Below the pieces are notes generated by a model, which was not told the DNA's origin, searched no databases, and worked only from the letters and a program-made list of their open reading frames with translations. The position numbers and the translations under genes are program-made. A stretch of DNA of 34,532 nt from Gemmatimonadaceae bacterium. Its GTDB lineage: Bacteria > Gemmatimonadota > Gemmatimonadetes > Gemmatimonadales > Gemmatimonadaceae. The DNA is taken from NCBI GenBank assembly GCA_017881585.1, contig JADGQS010000020.1, positions 1 through 34,532 on the forward strand, written 5' to 3'. Positions 18,681 through 28,023 of the stretch are shown piece by piece. Position 1 is the stretch's first letter. Each line of letters starts with the position of its first letter.

Positions 18681-19556
18681 TCACTCGACGTTTTCCGCCT
18701 GTTCGCGGATCCGCTCGAGCTCTTCCTTCACGAGCAGCACGTCGCGCTGGATCTGCGTGTCGTTCGCCTTGCTGCCGGTCGTGTTGGCCTCGCGCAGCAT
18801 TTCCTGGAGCAGGAAACCAAGCCGCTTGCCGACCGGGTCGCCGCCCTTCGGTGCGAGCACGTCCCTGAACGCGGCGACGTGCGCCCTGAAGCGGTCGATC
18901 TCCTCGCCCACGTCGAGCCGGTCCGCGAGAATCGCGATCTCCTGGGCGAGCCGCTGCTCGTCCACGGCCACGCCCTCGGCCAGTACCTTCACGTTTTCCC
19001 GAAGGCGATCCCGCTGCGCGATCACCCGCTCCGGCGCGCGCGCCGCAATGCGGCCCACTGCCTCCTCGATCACGGCCATGCGCTCGAGCAGCACGGCAGC
19101 CAGTCGCGCCCCCTCGGCTTCGCGCATCTTCGTGAGCTCGCGGGCCGCCGCCTCCACGACGGCAACCAACTCGTCCGCGGTCCCTTCGGCCGTCTCCTCG
19201 CCGGACATGCGAATCACGTCGGGCATGCGGAGGACCGTGGCGACGTCGATCTCACCGCCGAGGCCATGGCGGTCGCGCAGCGCGAGGAGTTCGGCGGCGT
19301 GCTGTGCGAACTTCGCCTCATCCACGACGGCGCCCTCGGTTGCCGGCCGCTCGATGTGCGCGGAAATCGTCACGTGCCCGCGCGCGATGTGCTTCCTCAA
19401 AGACTCGCGCACCTCGGCCTCCCAGCGCGCGAACGCGGATGGGAGCTTCACGCTCGGGTTGAAGAAGCGGTGGTTTACGGTCCGGACCTCGACGTTGACG
19501 CGCGATCCACCCACGTCGCCCTCGGCGGAGCCGAAACCCGTCATGCTGCGTATCAT
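18681..19556 (-). CDS. yicC: YicC family protein (endoribonuclease)
   Basis: 291 aa starting MIRSMTGFGSAEGD, the same start as E. coli YicC as I recall it. N-terminal VEVRTVNHRFFNPSVKLP and C-terminal GKRLGFLLQEMLREANTTGSKAND (interrupted here for length) are the two conserved blocks; the middle is a long helical region. YicC is reported as an RNA-cleaving enzyme involved in sRNA turnover in E. coli. It heads a yicC-gmk-rpoZ-coaBC group, seven bp before gmk, an order seen widely in bacteria. Confidence 0.93.
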   Translation of the reverse strand: MIRSMTGFGSAEGDVGGSRVNVEVRTVNHRFFNPSVKLPSAFARWEAEVRESLRKHIARGHVTISAHIERPATEGAVVDEAKFAQHAAELLALRDRHGLGGEIDVATVLRMPDVIRMSGEETAEGTADELVAVVEAAARELTKMREAEGARLAAVLLERMAVIEEAVGRIAARAPERVIAQRDRLRENVKVLAEGVAVDEQRLAQEIAILADRLDVGEEIDRFRAHVAAFRDVLAPKGGDPVGKRLGFLLQEMLREANTTGSKANDTQIQRDVLLVKEELERIREQAENVE

Positions 19557-19568
19557 AGAGAGCTAGCT

Positions 19569-19597
19569 AACCTATTGTCTGATAATGGGTTTGTAAA
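19569..19597 (-). promoter_or_regulatory. Weak candidate promoter before yicC
   Basis: In the AT-rich 46-bp gap between the outer-membrane gene and yicC, minus-strand TTTACA (complement at 19592-19597) and TAGGTT (19569-19574) are 17 bp apart. The -10 is poor, and a start here would leave a leader of only a few bases, so this is tentative. Confidence 0.25.
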
Positions 19598-19602
19598 GTT
19601 GC

Positions 19603-21465
19603 TCAGTTCCAGAACTGCCACCGCATGCCATACATGTTCACGAGCCGCGGCATCACGTAGCCCGGATACGTCGAGTATATCGCGCCAACCGGGTTCCGGT
19701 ATTGCCAGAAGATGACGGCGGTGGAGATGCGGATTTCGAGCAACGTCGAGAAGATGCCGGCGCCCGGCGTGCTCAGACCGACCGGATTCGCGCCCAACGG
19801 CACATAGAGCGTCGAGAAGTAGTCGAACGTGCCCGATGCAAACAGGTGAAAGTTGTTGCGCGGAAACCGGCGCAGGAAACTCGACTCGAACCAGACGCGA
19901 GCGCGAGCCTGGGTCTGCGGCCGGTACGCATCGGCCACGCTCCACTTGATCGCATCGATGTCGAGGTTCACGCCGAGCACGAGCGGTCCGCGGAACGAGA
20001 CGATCACGCCGTTCGCCGCCGGCGACACGATGGTGCGCAGTGCGGTGTCGATCTCGACCGGCGGTGCGACCAGGCTCGCGGCGCGCGTGACGCCGCCGCC
20101 GGTCAGCCAGCGATTTCGCCACTCCACGCCGATCTCGAGCCGCATGTTGGTTGTCGTCGCACCCGCGGTGCCGCTCTTGGGAGCCGACCGGCTGATCGCT
20201 CCGCCGACATTGAGCCACGAGAACGGAGCGAACCGTGCGAGGACGTCCGTTCGCGTCGTCGAGTCCACGGCGCGTTCCGCGAACGCCGAGACCGTCAGCA
20301 GGGTCGACTCGTACTCCGCGCGCGCACCGGGCGAGAGATTCATCTTGCCGTTGATCGAGCGGATGCGATTCGTGCTGCTGAGGCGGATGCCCCAGCGCGT
20401 GATCCCCGCCGCGAGCACGTACTCCGGCCGGGATGTCGTGGTGTCCGTCGAATCGCGCGACGCGGACCCCGCGAGGTTTGCCGCAAGACTGGAGCCCGTG
20501 TCCTTCTTCGCCTCGCTCAGCGTCGACGCGATGAGCTGCGCCCACGGGCCGTTCGCCTCGGGATCGCGCCACGCGATCCGGAGATAGGCGAGACCCTCGC
20601 TGCCGTTGTATGGCGGGATCGTCCGGAGTTGCGGCGACGTATTGATGAACCGGTCGCCGGCGTTGCGGTTGATGCCCTGATGTATCCAGGTGGCGTCCAC
20701 GCTCCAGTCACCGCGCGCCCACCCGATGCGCGCCATGCCGCCGAGCGCGTCGCCGTCCATGCCGGCGACGGAGATGCTGCTCTGCTGCTGCCCGGCGAGC
20801 TGAATGACCGCGCCGTTGTCGAAACGCTTGCCGAAGAAGCCGCGGTAGAGGTTCAGGTTTTCCGTGCCGGTGACGACGTCGGTGCGCGTGTTCGCGGTCG
20901 TCCGGTCGACGCGCCAGAGGCGCAGGTGCACGCGCAGTTCGCCGGCGGCGCGCTCGGCCTTCACATCTTCGAGCGACCAGAGCGGGATCATCGCGAGATC
21001 GTGGATGCCGCCGTTGCGAGCGTTCAGGACATCGAGTTCGATGCCGTCGAGATAGAGGCGGACGCGACCGGGGTCGCCGTAGTACGCGGCGACCTGGGGT
21101 GCGAGGAGGAACCCCGTGGTCATCATCGTGACGCCGGGGACCGACGCGAGGAGGTCGCCGAGCGTCATCGCACCGGATGCGAACAGCTGGTCGCGGTCCC
21201 AATGCCACCTGCTGGCGCCGATATCCGTGGAGCGCGGCGTGTAGGGGCGGGCGATCGGCGTCTTGACCGTGTCGCGGGGCGGACGCACGATCGCGGCCTT
21301 CGTGGTGTCGCGTGCCGCCGGCTTGGTGGTGTCGGCGACGGCGCGCTTCGTGGTATCGGCGCGCGCGGTATCGGGGCGAGGCGGCGCACCCTGCGCGCCG
21401 AGGGCGGTCAGCGGCGCGCACGCAGCCAGTAGGAACACCAGCAGCGTGCGCGCGATCGCCGTCAG
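19603..21465 (-). CDS. TonB-dependent-receptor-like outer-membrane protein with plug domain
   Basis: About 620 aa. The frame is open far upstream over pepA, but the protein begins near a signal peptide (TAIARTLLVFLLAACAPLTALGA). No ATG or GTG precedes it, so I use a CTG at 21465 that overlaps the pepA stop (CTGA); the start is uncertain. LAAC also fits a lipobox. Next come Asp-Thr-Thr-Lys-rich repeats (ADTTK, ADTTKPAARDTTK), then a plug-like region: LGDLLASVPGV, VRLYLDGIELD, and IPLWSLEDVKAERAAGELR. The rest, about 400 residues, is rich in alternating polar/hydrophobic strands and ends with aromatic WQFWN, as outer-membrane barrels do. Substrate unknown; no TonB box is obvious. It lies downstream of icd-pepA. 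Confidence 0.7.
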   Translation of the reverse strand: MTAIARTLLVFLLAACAPLTALGAQGAPPRPDTARADTTKRAVADTTKPAARDTTKAAIVRPPRDTVKTPIARPYTPRSTDIGASRWHWDRDQLFASGAMTLGDLLASVPGVTMMTTGFLLAPQVAAYYGDPGRVRLYLDGIELDVLNARNGGIHDLAMIPLWSLEDVKAERAAGELRVHLRLWRVDRTTANTRTDVVTGTENLNLYRGFFGKRFDNGAVIQLAGQQQSSISVAGMDGDALGGMARIGWARGDWSVDATWIHQGINRNAGDRFINTSPQLRTIPPYNGSEGLAYLRIAWRDPEANGPWAQLIASTLSEAKKDTGSSLAANLAGSASRDSTDTTTSRPEYVLAAGITRWGIRLSSTNRIRSINGKMNLSPGARAEYESTLLTVSAFAERAVDSTTRTDVLARFAPFSWLNVGGAISRSAPKSGTAGATTTNMRLEIGVEWRNRWLTGGGVTRAASLVAPPVEIDTALRTIVSPAANGVIVSFRGPLVLGVNLDIDAIKWSVADAYRPQTQARARVWFESSFLRRFPRNNFHLFASGTFDYFSTLYVPLGANPVGLSTPGAGIFSTLLEIRISTAVIFWQYRNPVGAIYSTYPGYVMPRLVNMYGMRWQFWN

Positions 21466-22940
21466 CGCACCCTCCCTCGCACGAACTCGACGAACGTGCG
21501 CACCGGCACGCCTGTCGGCCCTCGAGGAAGCGAGATCATGTCGGTCTCCGAATACGCCGTGCCGGCGATGTCGAGGTGCGCCCACTTGTAGTCCTGGGTG
21601 AACTCCGCGAGGAAGAGTGCCGCCGTGATCGTTCCCGCGCCGCGTCCGCCCACGTTCTTCATGTCCGCCACGTCGGACTTGATCTGGTCGCGATACTCGG
21701 GCCACATCGGCAGCTGCCAGCCCGGCTCGCCGCCGCGCTTGCCTGCCGCGAGAATTTCGTCGATCACGCCCTGATCATTACCCAGCACCCCCACCGCGAT
21801 GTTCCCCAGCGCGACGACGACCGCGCCCGTGAGCGTCGCGGCATCGACCACCGCCTGCGGCTTGAAGCGTGCGGCGTACGCGAGCACGTCGGCGAGAACG
21901 AGACGGCCTTCCGCGTCGGTGTTGATGATCTCGATCGTCTTGCCGTTGCTCGCGCGCACGACGTCGCCGGGATTCATCGCCATAGCCGACGGCATGTTGG
22001 TGGTCGATCCCACGAGGCCGACGACGTTGATCTTCAGCTTCATCCGCGCGATCGCCTCCATCGCGCCGAGTACGCCCGCGGCGCCGCTCATGTCGAACTT
22101 CATCCACTCCATGCGATCCGCGGGCTTGATCGAGATGCCGCCGGAATCGAAGCAGAGTCCCTTCCCCACCAGCACGACCGGCGCGTCGTCCGCTCCCCCT
22201 CCGCGATACTCGAGCACGATGAACTTCGGTTTCTGCGGTGTGCCCTGCGCGACGGCGAGGAACGAGCCCATGCCCAGCTTCTCCATCTCCTTCCTGCCGA
22301 ACACCGTCAGCTTCAGCTTGTGGCGCTTGGCGATGTCCCTCGCGGTGTCGGCGATGAAACTCGGTGTGCAGAGATTTCCGGGCATCATCGCGAGGGTGCG
22401 CGCGATGCGCTGTCCCTCGGCGACGGCAGCGCCGTTCGCGAGAGCCGTCTCCGCCCCGCCCTTCGACGAGTCGACGCACACGACCGCCGTGACCAGCGGC
22501 TTCGGCCGCTCACTCGCGGGCGGCTGGGTGCGCAGTTCGGTGTACTCCCACCCGCCGAGCGAAAGTCCTATCGCGGCGTTCTCGATGGCGGTGCCGTCGA
22601 GTCCCTCCGCCCAGAATCCCATCCGCTCGATTCCCATCGAGTTGCCCTTGCGCCCCGCGAGCGACGCGGCGCGCACGATGGCACCCGGCTCGGGCGAGGG
22701 CCCGAGTCCGACAAGCAGCACGCGCTGCGGACCGTTGCCGTGCGCGAACAGCAGCAGCGTTTCGTCGCGGTTCCCCTTGAAGTCCTTCTGCTTCACCGCG
22801 CGGGTGAGCGCGCCGCCAAGTGCCTTGTCGAGGGGCGCGAGCGTACGCGGCACCGTTTTGTCGGACGGGAGCGCGACGGCGAGGAGGGGCGTCGCGAGAC
22901 GCGCGGGATCGCCGGCGTGCAGCGACAGGGCGAAGGGCAT
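21462..22940 (-). CDS. pepA: Leucyl aminopeptidase (M17 family)
   Basis: 492 aa, normal. A hexameric di-metal exopeptidase that releases N-terminal residues from peptides in the cytoplasm. The catalytic C-terminal domain shows VGKGLCFDSGGISIKP (metal ligands Lys260 and Asp265), MKFDMSGAAGV near 280, and NTDAEGRLVLADVL near 340 with metal-binding Asp and Glu and the catalytic Arg. The N-terminal third is variable, as usual. The ATG is two bases after the icd stop, and the stop overlaps the outer-membrane gene. Confidence 0.96.
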   Translation of the reverse strand: MPFALSLHAGDPARLATPLLAVALPSDKTVPRTLAPLDKALGGALTRAVKQKDFKGNRDETLLLFAHGNGPQRVLLVGLGPSPEPGAIVRAASLAGRKGNSMGIERMGFWAEGLDGTAIENAAIGLSLGGWEYTELRTQPPASERPKPLVTAVVCVDSSKGGAETALANGAAVAEGQRIARTLAMMPGNLCTPSFIADTARDIAKRHKLKLTVFGRKEMEKLGMGSFLAVAQGTPQKPKFIVLEYRGGGADDAPVVLVGKGLCFDSGGISIKPADRMEWMKFDMSGAAGVLGAMEAIARMKLKINVVGLVGSTTNMPSAMAMNPGDVVRASNGKTIEIINTDAEGRLVLADVLAYAARFKPQAVVDAATLTGAVVVALGNIAVGVLGNDQGVIDEILAAGKRGGEPGWQLPMWPEYRDQIKSDVADMKNVGGRGAGTITAALFLAEFTQDYKWAHLDIAGTAYSETDMISLPRGPTGVPVRTFVEFVRGRVR

Positions 22941-22942
22941 GA

Positions 22943-24190
22943 TCAGCTCCGCATTCCGGTGATCACGGCATCGCCGAAGCCCGTGGTCGAGACTTCGGTG
23001 GATCCCGGCATCTGCCGGGCGAGATCGTACGTCACGGTGCCGGCGGCGATCGCCTTCTCGACGCCCTTCACGATGAGCGTCGCGGCTTCGTTCCAGCCCA
23101 TGTGCTGGAACATCATGACCCCGGAGAGGATCACGCTCCCCGGATTGATCTTGTCGAGCCCCGCGTACTTCGGCGCGGTGCCGTGCGTCGCCTCGAACAC
23201 GGCGGCCTCGTCGCCGACGTTGCCGCCCGGCGCGATGCCAAGCCCGCCCACCTGCGCCGCGGCCGCGTCGGAGAGGTAGTCGCCGTTCAGGTTGGGCGTC
23301 GCGATCACCTCGTAGTCCTCGGGACGCAGCAGGAGCTGCTGGAACATCGAGTCGGCGATGCGATCCTTGAGGATCACGGCGTCTGCGCGGGCGGTGCTCC
23401 CCGCCTTGTTCAGGTCGGCCTCGGTGACGACGAGATTCTTGAACTCGTCGCGCGCCACTTCATACCCCCAGTCGCGAAAACCGCCTTCCGTGAATTTCAT
23501 GATGTTTCCCTTGTGCATCATCGTCACGGATTTCTTGTTGTTCTTCAGCGCGTACTCGAGCGCCATCTTCACGAGCCGCTTTGACCCGAAGGGCGACATC
23601 GGCTTGATGCCGATCGCCGAGCCCTTGCGAATCTTCTCCGAGAATTCCTTCTCGATGAACGAGCGGAGCTTTTCCGCTTCCGGCGAGCCGGCGCGGAATT
23701 CGATTCCCGAGTACACATCCTCGACGTTCTCGCGGAAGATCATGATGTTGAGCTTTTCCGGATGCTTCATCGGGGCGCCGACGCCCGTGAAGTAGCGCAC
23801 GGGCCGGATGCAGGCGTAGAGATCGAGTTCCTGCCGCAGCGCGACGTTCAGCGACCGGAAGCCGCCGCCGATCGGCGTGGTGAGCGGTCCTTTGATCGCG
23901 ACCTTGAACTCGCGCACGGCCTCGATCGACTCCGCGGGCAGCCACTCGCCCGTCGTCTTGAAGGCCTTCTCGCCCGCGAGGATTTCCATCCACGCGATCT
24001 TGCGCTTGGCGCCGTACGCGATCTGCACCGCGGCGTCGAATACGCGCACCGAGGCGCGCCAGATGTCGGGGCCCGTGCCGTCACCCTCGATGAACGGGAT
24101 GACGGGATGGTCGGGAATGCTGAACTTTCCGCCCGAGGCCTCGATGCGATCGGCGCCCGCCGGAACCTTGGCATGCTTGTATTGAGTCAC
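22943..24190 (-). CDS. icd: Isocitrate dehydrogenase (NADP-dependent type)
   Basis: 415 aa from GTG 24190 with AGAGGG ten bases upstream. It oxidises isocitrate to 2-oxoglutarate. Visible: [11 protein letters not shown] (residues 34-44), the substrate loop [20 protein letters not shown], whose Ser is the phosphorylation site in E. coli, [14 protein letters not shown] with the catalytic Tyr, [15 protein letters not shown], and [15 protein letters not shown], in which the Lys-Tyr pair indicates NADP. pepA follows directly. A possible terminator hairpin lies in the upstream gap. Confidence 0.96.
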   Translation of the reverse strand: MTQYKHAKVPAGADRIEASGGKFSIPDHPVIPFIEGDGTGPDIWRASVRVFDAAVQIAYGAKRKIAWMEILAGEKAFKTTGEWLPAESIEAVREFKVAIKGPLTTPIGGGFRSLNVALRQELDLYACIRPVRYFTGVGAPMKHPEKLNIMIFRENVEDVYSGIEFRAGSPEAEKLRSFIEKEFSEKIRKGSAIGIKPMSPFGSKRLVKMALEYALKNNKKSVTMMHKGNIMKFTEGGFRDWGYEVARDEFKNLVVTEADLNKAGSTARADAVILKDRIADSMFQQLLLRPEDYEVIATPNLNGDYLSDAAAAQVGGLGIAPGGNVGDEAAVFEATHGTAPKYAGLDKINPGSVILSGVMMFQHMGWNEAATLIVKGVEKAIAAGTVTYDLARQMPGSTEVSTTGFGDAVITGMRS

Positions 24191-24236
24191 GGTGCTGCGT
24201 CCCTCTAGGTGTCGGTAAGATGGCGAAAACTAGGAG

Positions 24237-24254
24237 TGCTCCTCGGGCGGAGCA
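24237..24254 (-). terminator. Weak hairpin between the serine-glyoxylate aminotransferase and icd
   Basis: TGCTCC and GGAGCA form a 6-bp stem around a 6-base loop. On the minus strand CTCCTAGTTTTC follows, with only a four-T run a few bases away. It lies 36 bp past the aminotransferase stop, which fits a weak terminator or attenuator. Confidence 0.3.
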
Positions 24255-24289
24255 AGGAAAACATTTCGACGCTTTTCGGCCACTCGTGC

Positions 24290-25465
24290 TCAGCCGGTGG
24301 CGGTCTCCCGATACCACTGCTGTGCCGCTGCCACACCGCTGCCGAGCGTCACGGGAATTCCCGCGTCGTTCAACGCCATCTCGACGCCGGAGAGCGCGCC
24401 GAGCACCATGAGCTCGTTGATGTCGCCGACATGCCCGATGCGGAAGACTTTCCCGACGAGACGGCCCGTACCGCCGCCGAGCGACAGGTTGTAGCGGCGG
24501 AACGCGATGTCGATGACCTTCTTCGCGTCGAGGCCATCGGGCACCACGACGGCCGAGACCGTGTCCGAGTAGATCTTGGGGTCGAGGGCGCAGAGCTTGA
24601 GGCCCCACGCCGCGATCGCCCGTCGTACGCCTTCTCCGAGCCGATGATGCCGCGCCGCGACGTTGGCGAGTCCCTCTTCGAAGAGCAGGTCGAGTGCGGC
24701 GCGAAGGCCGAACAGGTGCGCGATCGGCGGCGTGTACGGGAAGTACCCTTCCGCATTGTGCTTGATCTGGTCGCGCAGGTCGAAGAAGGCGCGAGGACAC
24801 TTGGCCTGGTCGAGAAGTCCGAGCGCCTTCTTGCTGACGCACAGGAACCCGATGCCGGGCGGCATCATGAATCCCTTCTGCGATCCGGCGATGGCGAAAT
24901 CCACTTTCCAATCGTCGAACCGGAAGTCGAGCGAGGCGACGGAACTCACGCCGTCGACGTAGAAGAGTGCCGGATGGATCGCCGCATCGATCGCGCGGCG
25001 GACGGCGGCGATGTCGCTGGTCACGCCCGTCGCGGTCTCGTTGTGCACGACGAGGACGGCCTTGTACCCGTGCGCGGTGTCCGCGGCGAGCATCTCGCCA
25101 ACTCGCGCGGCCGGCACGGCATCGCCCCACTCGACGTCGATCACGTCGACCTTGAGACCGAGACGCTGCGCGGTGTCGATGAACAGCGTGCTGAACTGCC
25201 CGTTCCGAACGGCGAGCACGCGGTTGCCCGGCGACAACGCATTGACGAGCGACGCTTCCCACATCGCGGAGCCGGACCCGGAGAAAATGAAGGCTTGGCC
25301 GTTCGCGCTGCCAAACACCTTGAGCAGGTCGGGAAAAATGGAGCGCGCCATCTCTGGAGCCGCCGATGATCGATGATCCTCCATCGGGCGATCCATCGCG
25401 CGCAGCACACGGTCGGGAACGTTGGTGGGTCCTGGAACGAAGAGAAAATGGCGGCCCGTCTTCAT
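24290..25465 (-). CDS. Class V aminotransferase, serine-glyoxylate/alanine-glyoxylate type
   Basis: 391 aa from ATG 25465 (MKTGRHFLFVPGPTNVPDRV); the upstream open frame is a shadow of the neighbouring gene. Family signs: GPTNVP and MEDHRS near the start, FSGSGSAMWE near 61, VVHNETATGV near 139, and PLP-binding Lys197 in AIAGSQKG preceded by DGVSSVASLDF. It ends with FRIGHVGDINELMVLGALSGVEMAL (given whole it runs past 20, so note the FRIGHVGDINEL core), a strong serine-glyoxylate aminotransferase signature. It probably transfers the amino group of serine or alanine to glyoxylate. The ATG overlaps the stop of the class I/II aminotransferase, so both are one transcription unit. Substrate is inferred from family only. 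Confidence 0.88.
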   Translation of the reverse strand: MKTGRHFLFVPGPTNVPDRVLRAMDRPMEDHRSSAAPEMARSIFPDLLKVFGSANGQAFIFSGSGSAMWEASLVNALSPGNRVLAVRNGQFSTLFIDTAQRLGLKVDVIDVEWGDAVPAARVGEMLAADTAHGYKAVLVVHNETATGVTSDIAAVRRAIDAAIHPALFYVDGVSSVASLDFRFDDWKVDFAIAGSQKGFMMPPGIGFLCVSKKALGLLDQAKCPRAFFDLRDQIKHNAEGYFPYTPPIAHLFGLRAALDLLFEEGLANVAARHHRLGEGVRRAIAAWGLKLCALDPKIYSDTVSAVVVPDGLDAKKVIDIAFRRYNLSLGGGTGRLVGKVFRIGHVGDINELMVLGALSGVEMALNDAGIPVTLGSGVAAAQQWYRETATG

Positions 25466-26622
25466 ACGATGGCTTTCAATCGTGAGAGGTTTTCGACTGC
25501 TCGCTCGAGCGTTTCGTGCTTCTTGCAAAATGCAAACCGGATGTAGCGCTTCCCTTCCGCGGCGCCGGGCCTGTAGAAACTCGATCCCGGCACGGTCGCG
25601 ACCTGGATCTCCTTCGTCATCCACTTCGCGAACGTCACGTCGTCACGATCGTCGAGGCCCGAGAAATCGGCCATGATGAAATAGGCGCCGTCCGGCGTCG
25701 CGAATTTGAAGCCGGCCTCGCGCAGTGCGCCGCTCAGGAACTCGCGCTTCGCCTTGTAATCGCCGGCGAGCTTCGCGTAGTACGAGTCATCGAACGAATA
25801 TCCGATCGCGGCCGCATCCTGCAGCGGTGCCGGCGCGCCGACCGTCAGGAAATCGTGCACCTTGCGGATCGCGCTCGTGCGCTCGGCGTTCGCGATGGCA
25901 TAGCCGATGCGCCATCCGGTGATGCTGAACGTCTTCGACAGGCTGGAGATCGTGACCGTGCGATCGCGCATGCCGCGGATGGTCGCGATCGGAATGTGTT
26001 CGCCCGAAAAGATGATGTACTCATACGGATCGTCGGTGAAGACCATGAGGTCGTGCTCGACGCAGACCCTCGCAATGGCTTCGATCTCGGCGCGCGAGAA
26101 CACGTGCCCGGTCGGATTGTGCGGCGAGTTGAGGACGAGGGCGCGTGCGCGCGGCGTGATGGCGGCGCGGAGTGCCGCTTCGTCGAACTTCCATTCCGGC
26201 GGCGTGAGCGGGACGAACACCGGCTTCGCCCCGCAGAGGATCGCGTCGGGCCCGTAGTTCTCGTAGAACGGCTCGAAGATCAGCACTTCGTCGCCGGGAT
26301 TGAGCAGCGCGAGGAACACCGACGCCGCGGCCTCGGTGGCGCCGCAGGTGACGGTGATCTCACGCTCCGGATCCACGGACATGCCGTATCGCCGGTCGTA
26401 CTTGCCCGTGATCGCGTCGCGAAGCTTCTTGGAGCCCCACGTCGTGGCGTACTGGTTGATGTCGTTGTGAATGGCGGCGCAGGCCGCGTCCTTCATCACG
26501 GAGGGCATGGGAAAGTCCGGGAACCCCTGCGAGAGGTTCACCGCGCCATGCTCGTTGGCGACGCGGGTCATCTCGCGAATCACGGACTCGCTGAACGTCA
26601 GCGTGCGCAGGGCGTTGGGCAT
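25462..26622 (-). CDS. Class I/II pyridoxal-phosphate aminotransferase (methionine/kynurenine aminotransferase-like)
   Basis: 386 aa. Visible: AVNLSQGFPDFPMP (residues 27-40), INQYATTWGSKKLRDAI, TCGATEAA near 92, NSPHNPTGHVF near 165, Asp197 and Tyr200 in FTDDPYEYI, PLP-binding Lys230 in SSLSKTFSITGWRIGY, and the substrate Arg in KRYIRFAFCKK near the end. The NLSQGFPDFP opening is typical of the YbdL/KAT group acting on methionine, aromatic amino acids or kynurenine. It lies 20 bp after the secreted-protein gene and overlaps the class V aminotransferase. Exact substrate unknown. Confidence 0.9.
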   Translation of the reverse strand: MPNALRTLTFSESVIREMTRVANEHGAVNLSQGFPDFPMPSVMKDAACAAIHNDINQYATTWGSKKLRDAITGKYDRRYGMSVDPEREITVTCGATEAAASVFLALLNPGDEVLIFEPFYENYGPDAILCGAKPVFVPLTPPEWKFDEAALRAAITPRARALVLNSPHNPTGHVFSRAEIEAIARVCVEHDLMVFTDDPYEYIIFSGEHIPIATIRGMRDRTVTISSLSKTFSITGWRIGYAIANAERTSAIRKVHDFLTVGAPAPLQDAAAIGYSFDDSYYAKLAGDYKAKREFLSGALREAGFKFATPDGAYFIMADFSGLDDRDDVTFAKWMTKEIQVATVPGSSFYRPGAAEGKRYIRFAFCKKHETLERAVENLSRLKAIV

Positions 26623-26642
26623 GGACGGAATCTAGACGGTCA

Positions 26643-27884
26643 TCACTTGGAAGTGCGCTTCCGGGCGGTGATCAACACCGGGATATCGTCCGTGCGCGGG
26701 TTCACGAAATCGAGCCGGATGCGCCCGTCGGGCATTTCACTCACCGTGCCCGGCACGGAACTGTTGGCGAGCATCCATCCCGCGGGCAGGACCACCGCGT
26801 TCGCGGGCCGGCCGAAGCTGCGGTCCCACATCAGCTCGTTGCCTACGATCTTGTAGCGCACGGTATCCGTGTACGTCTCGAACATCCGGATGCGGACGGA
26901 CTCGCCGGTCTTCACCTGCGGAAAACGGAAGACGACGATCTCCGATTGCGGCGTCACGTTCACGACGCCCAGCTTCGCCCTGGTGATCGCGTCGCCCTGC
27001 AGCACTTCCCACTTGAGTTCCTCGCCCGTGTCGAGGTTGCGCGCCGAAGGCTTCGATACGGTGCTGCCCGCGCGCACTTCATTGATGTACGTGCCCGTGC
27101 CGGGGCGCGACTCCGTATAGTCGTGATAGAGATCGAACGCGTGCGTTTCGGGTTGCTGCAGGAAATAGACGATCTTCCTGTTCTGGTGCGCGCGCTCGTC
27201 GAGCCGCGCGGCGACGCCCGGAACGGCGGTTTTCGTCGCGCCAAGCCCCACCGCCGGACGCGCGCGCAGCGTGAGCGGCGCCTCGGCCGGCGTGCCGTTC
27301 CAGAAGCTGATGGCGACGCGGCCGTCGTCCTGCTGGATGACCTGTGACGGGTAGTTGCACGAGATCATCTCGTACCCGGGCGGCAGCACGACGGTGTTTC
27401 GCTTGATCCCGAGGGAACGCGTGAACACGATCACGTCGCCCTGCGCGAAATAACTCGCCGCATCTTCGTACGTCTTGAGGATCAGCACGCGCGCTTCGCC
27501 GCCATCCGCCGGCACGGGATGCGAGAGCTTCACCCGGATGTACGTCTGCGTGGAGTCCGTTCCCCGAACGCCGCCGGCCGTGGCGACCGCCTGACTGACG
27601 ACGTCGAACACGAGCGGCTTTCCCGTGGCACGATCGCTCACGCTCTCGTCGGTCGCGACACTCCCCTTCCGGATCGGATTGAAGTAGTACATCGCGCCGG
27701 GAGTGGTCGCGGTGACCTCATAGATGATCCGGAATTTGGCCGACCCCGGGGCGAGCAATTCATACCTGGTGTAGGCGTCGCCCTCGGTTTGCCGGGACGG
27801 ACCGCTCTGAGTCTGGCTCTGGGCGCGGGCGAACGCGGGAACGAGCAACGACACGCCAAGGGCGCACGTAACAATGCGGTTCAT
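26643..27884 (-). CDS. Secreted protein of unknown function with two tandem repeats of about 180 residues
   Basis: 413 aa from ATG 27884 with a clear signal peptide (MNRIVTCALGVSLLVPAFARA, cleavage expected after residue 21). I do not recognise the family. The mature part is two diverged copies of one beta-rich unit. Copy 1 contains TYEDAASYFAQGDVIVFTRS and NTVVLPPGYEM, then DGRVAISFWNGT and LTLRARP. Copy 2 contains TYTDTVRYKIVGNELMWDRS and NAVVLPAGWML, then DGRIRLDFVNPR and VLITARK. Aligned landmarks fall in the same order in both. It should be periplasmic or surface-exposed, perhaps in adhesion or binding. It is divergent from the formate dehydrogenase operon with a 139-bp shared upstream region. 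Confidence 0.75.
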   Translation of the reverse strand: MNRIVTCALGVSLLVPAFARAQSQTQSGPSRQTEGDAYTRYELLAPGSAKFRIIYEVTATTPGAMYYFNPIRKGSVATDESVSDRATGKPLVFDVVSQAVATAGGVRGTDSTQTYIRVKLSHPVPADGGEARVLILKTYEDAASYFAQGDVIVFTRSLGIKRNTVVLPPGYEMISCNYPSQVIQQDDGRVAISFWNGTPAEAPLTLRARPAVGLGATKTAVPGVAARLDERAHQNRKIVYFLQQPETHAFDLYHDYTESRPGTGTYINEVRAGSTVSKPSARNLDTGEELKWEVLQGDAITRAKLGVVNVTPQSEIVVFRFPQVKTGESVRIRMFETYTDTVRYKIVGNELMWDRSFGRPANAVVLPAGWMLANSSVPGTVSEMPDGRIRLDFVNPRTDDIPVLITARKRTSK

Positions 27885-28023
27885 GGGCGGACGATCCGAA
27901 AGAGGGGATGAATGCTTCTGAAAGTTACGCCCGGCCCAGTTCTCTCGCACCCTGCTCCGGGAATAGATTGGTGAGGAGTGAGGAGTGTGCCATCGGGAGT
28001 CACCTCGCCAGGAGAAGCACGGT
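27885..28023. other. Divergent intergenic region between the secreted-protein gene and the formate dehydrogenase operon
   Basis: 139 bp that must hold both upstream regions. I see TGAGGAG tandemly twice (27972-27985) and a strong ribosome site AGGAGA at 28010-28015, eight bases before the formate dehydrogenase ATG. I found no convincing sigma-70 or sigma-54 boxes in either direction. Confidence 0.5.

Noticed and set aside
27885-28023. Sigma-54 promoter for the FDH operon
   Set aside because: A GG and a GC occur, but with 12 rather than 10 bases between them and no -24/-12 context.
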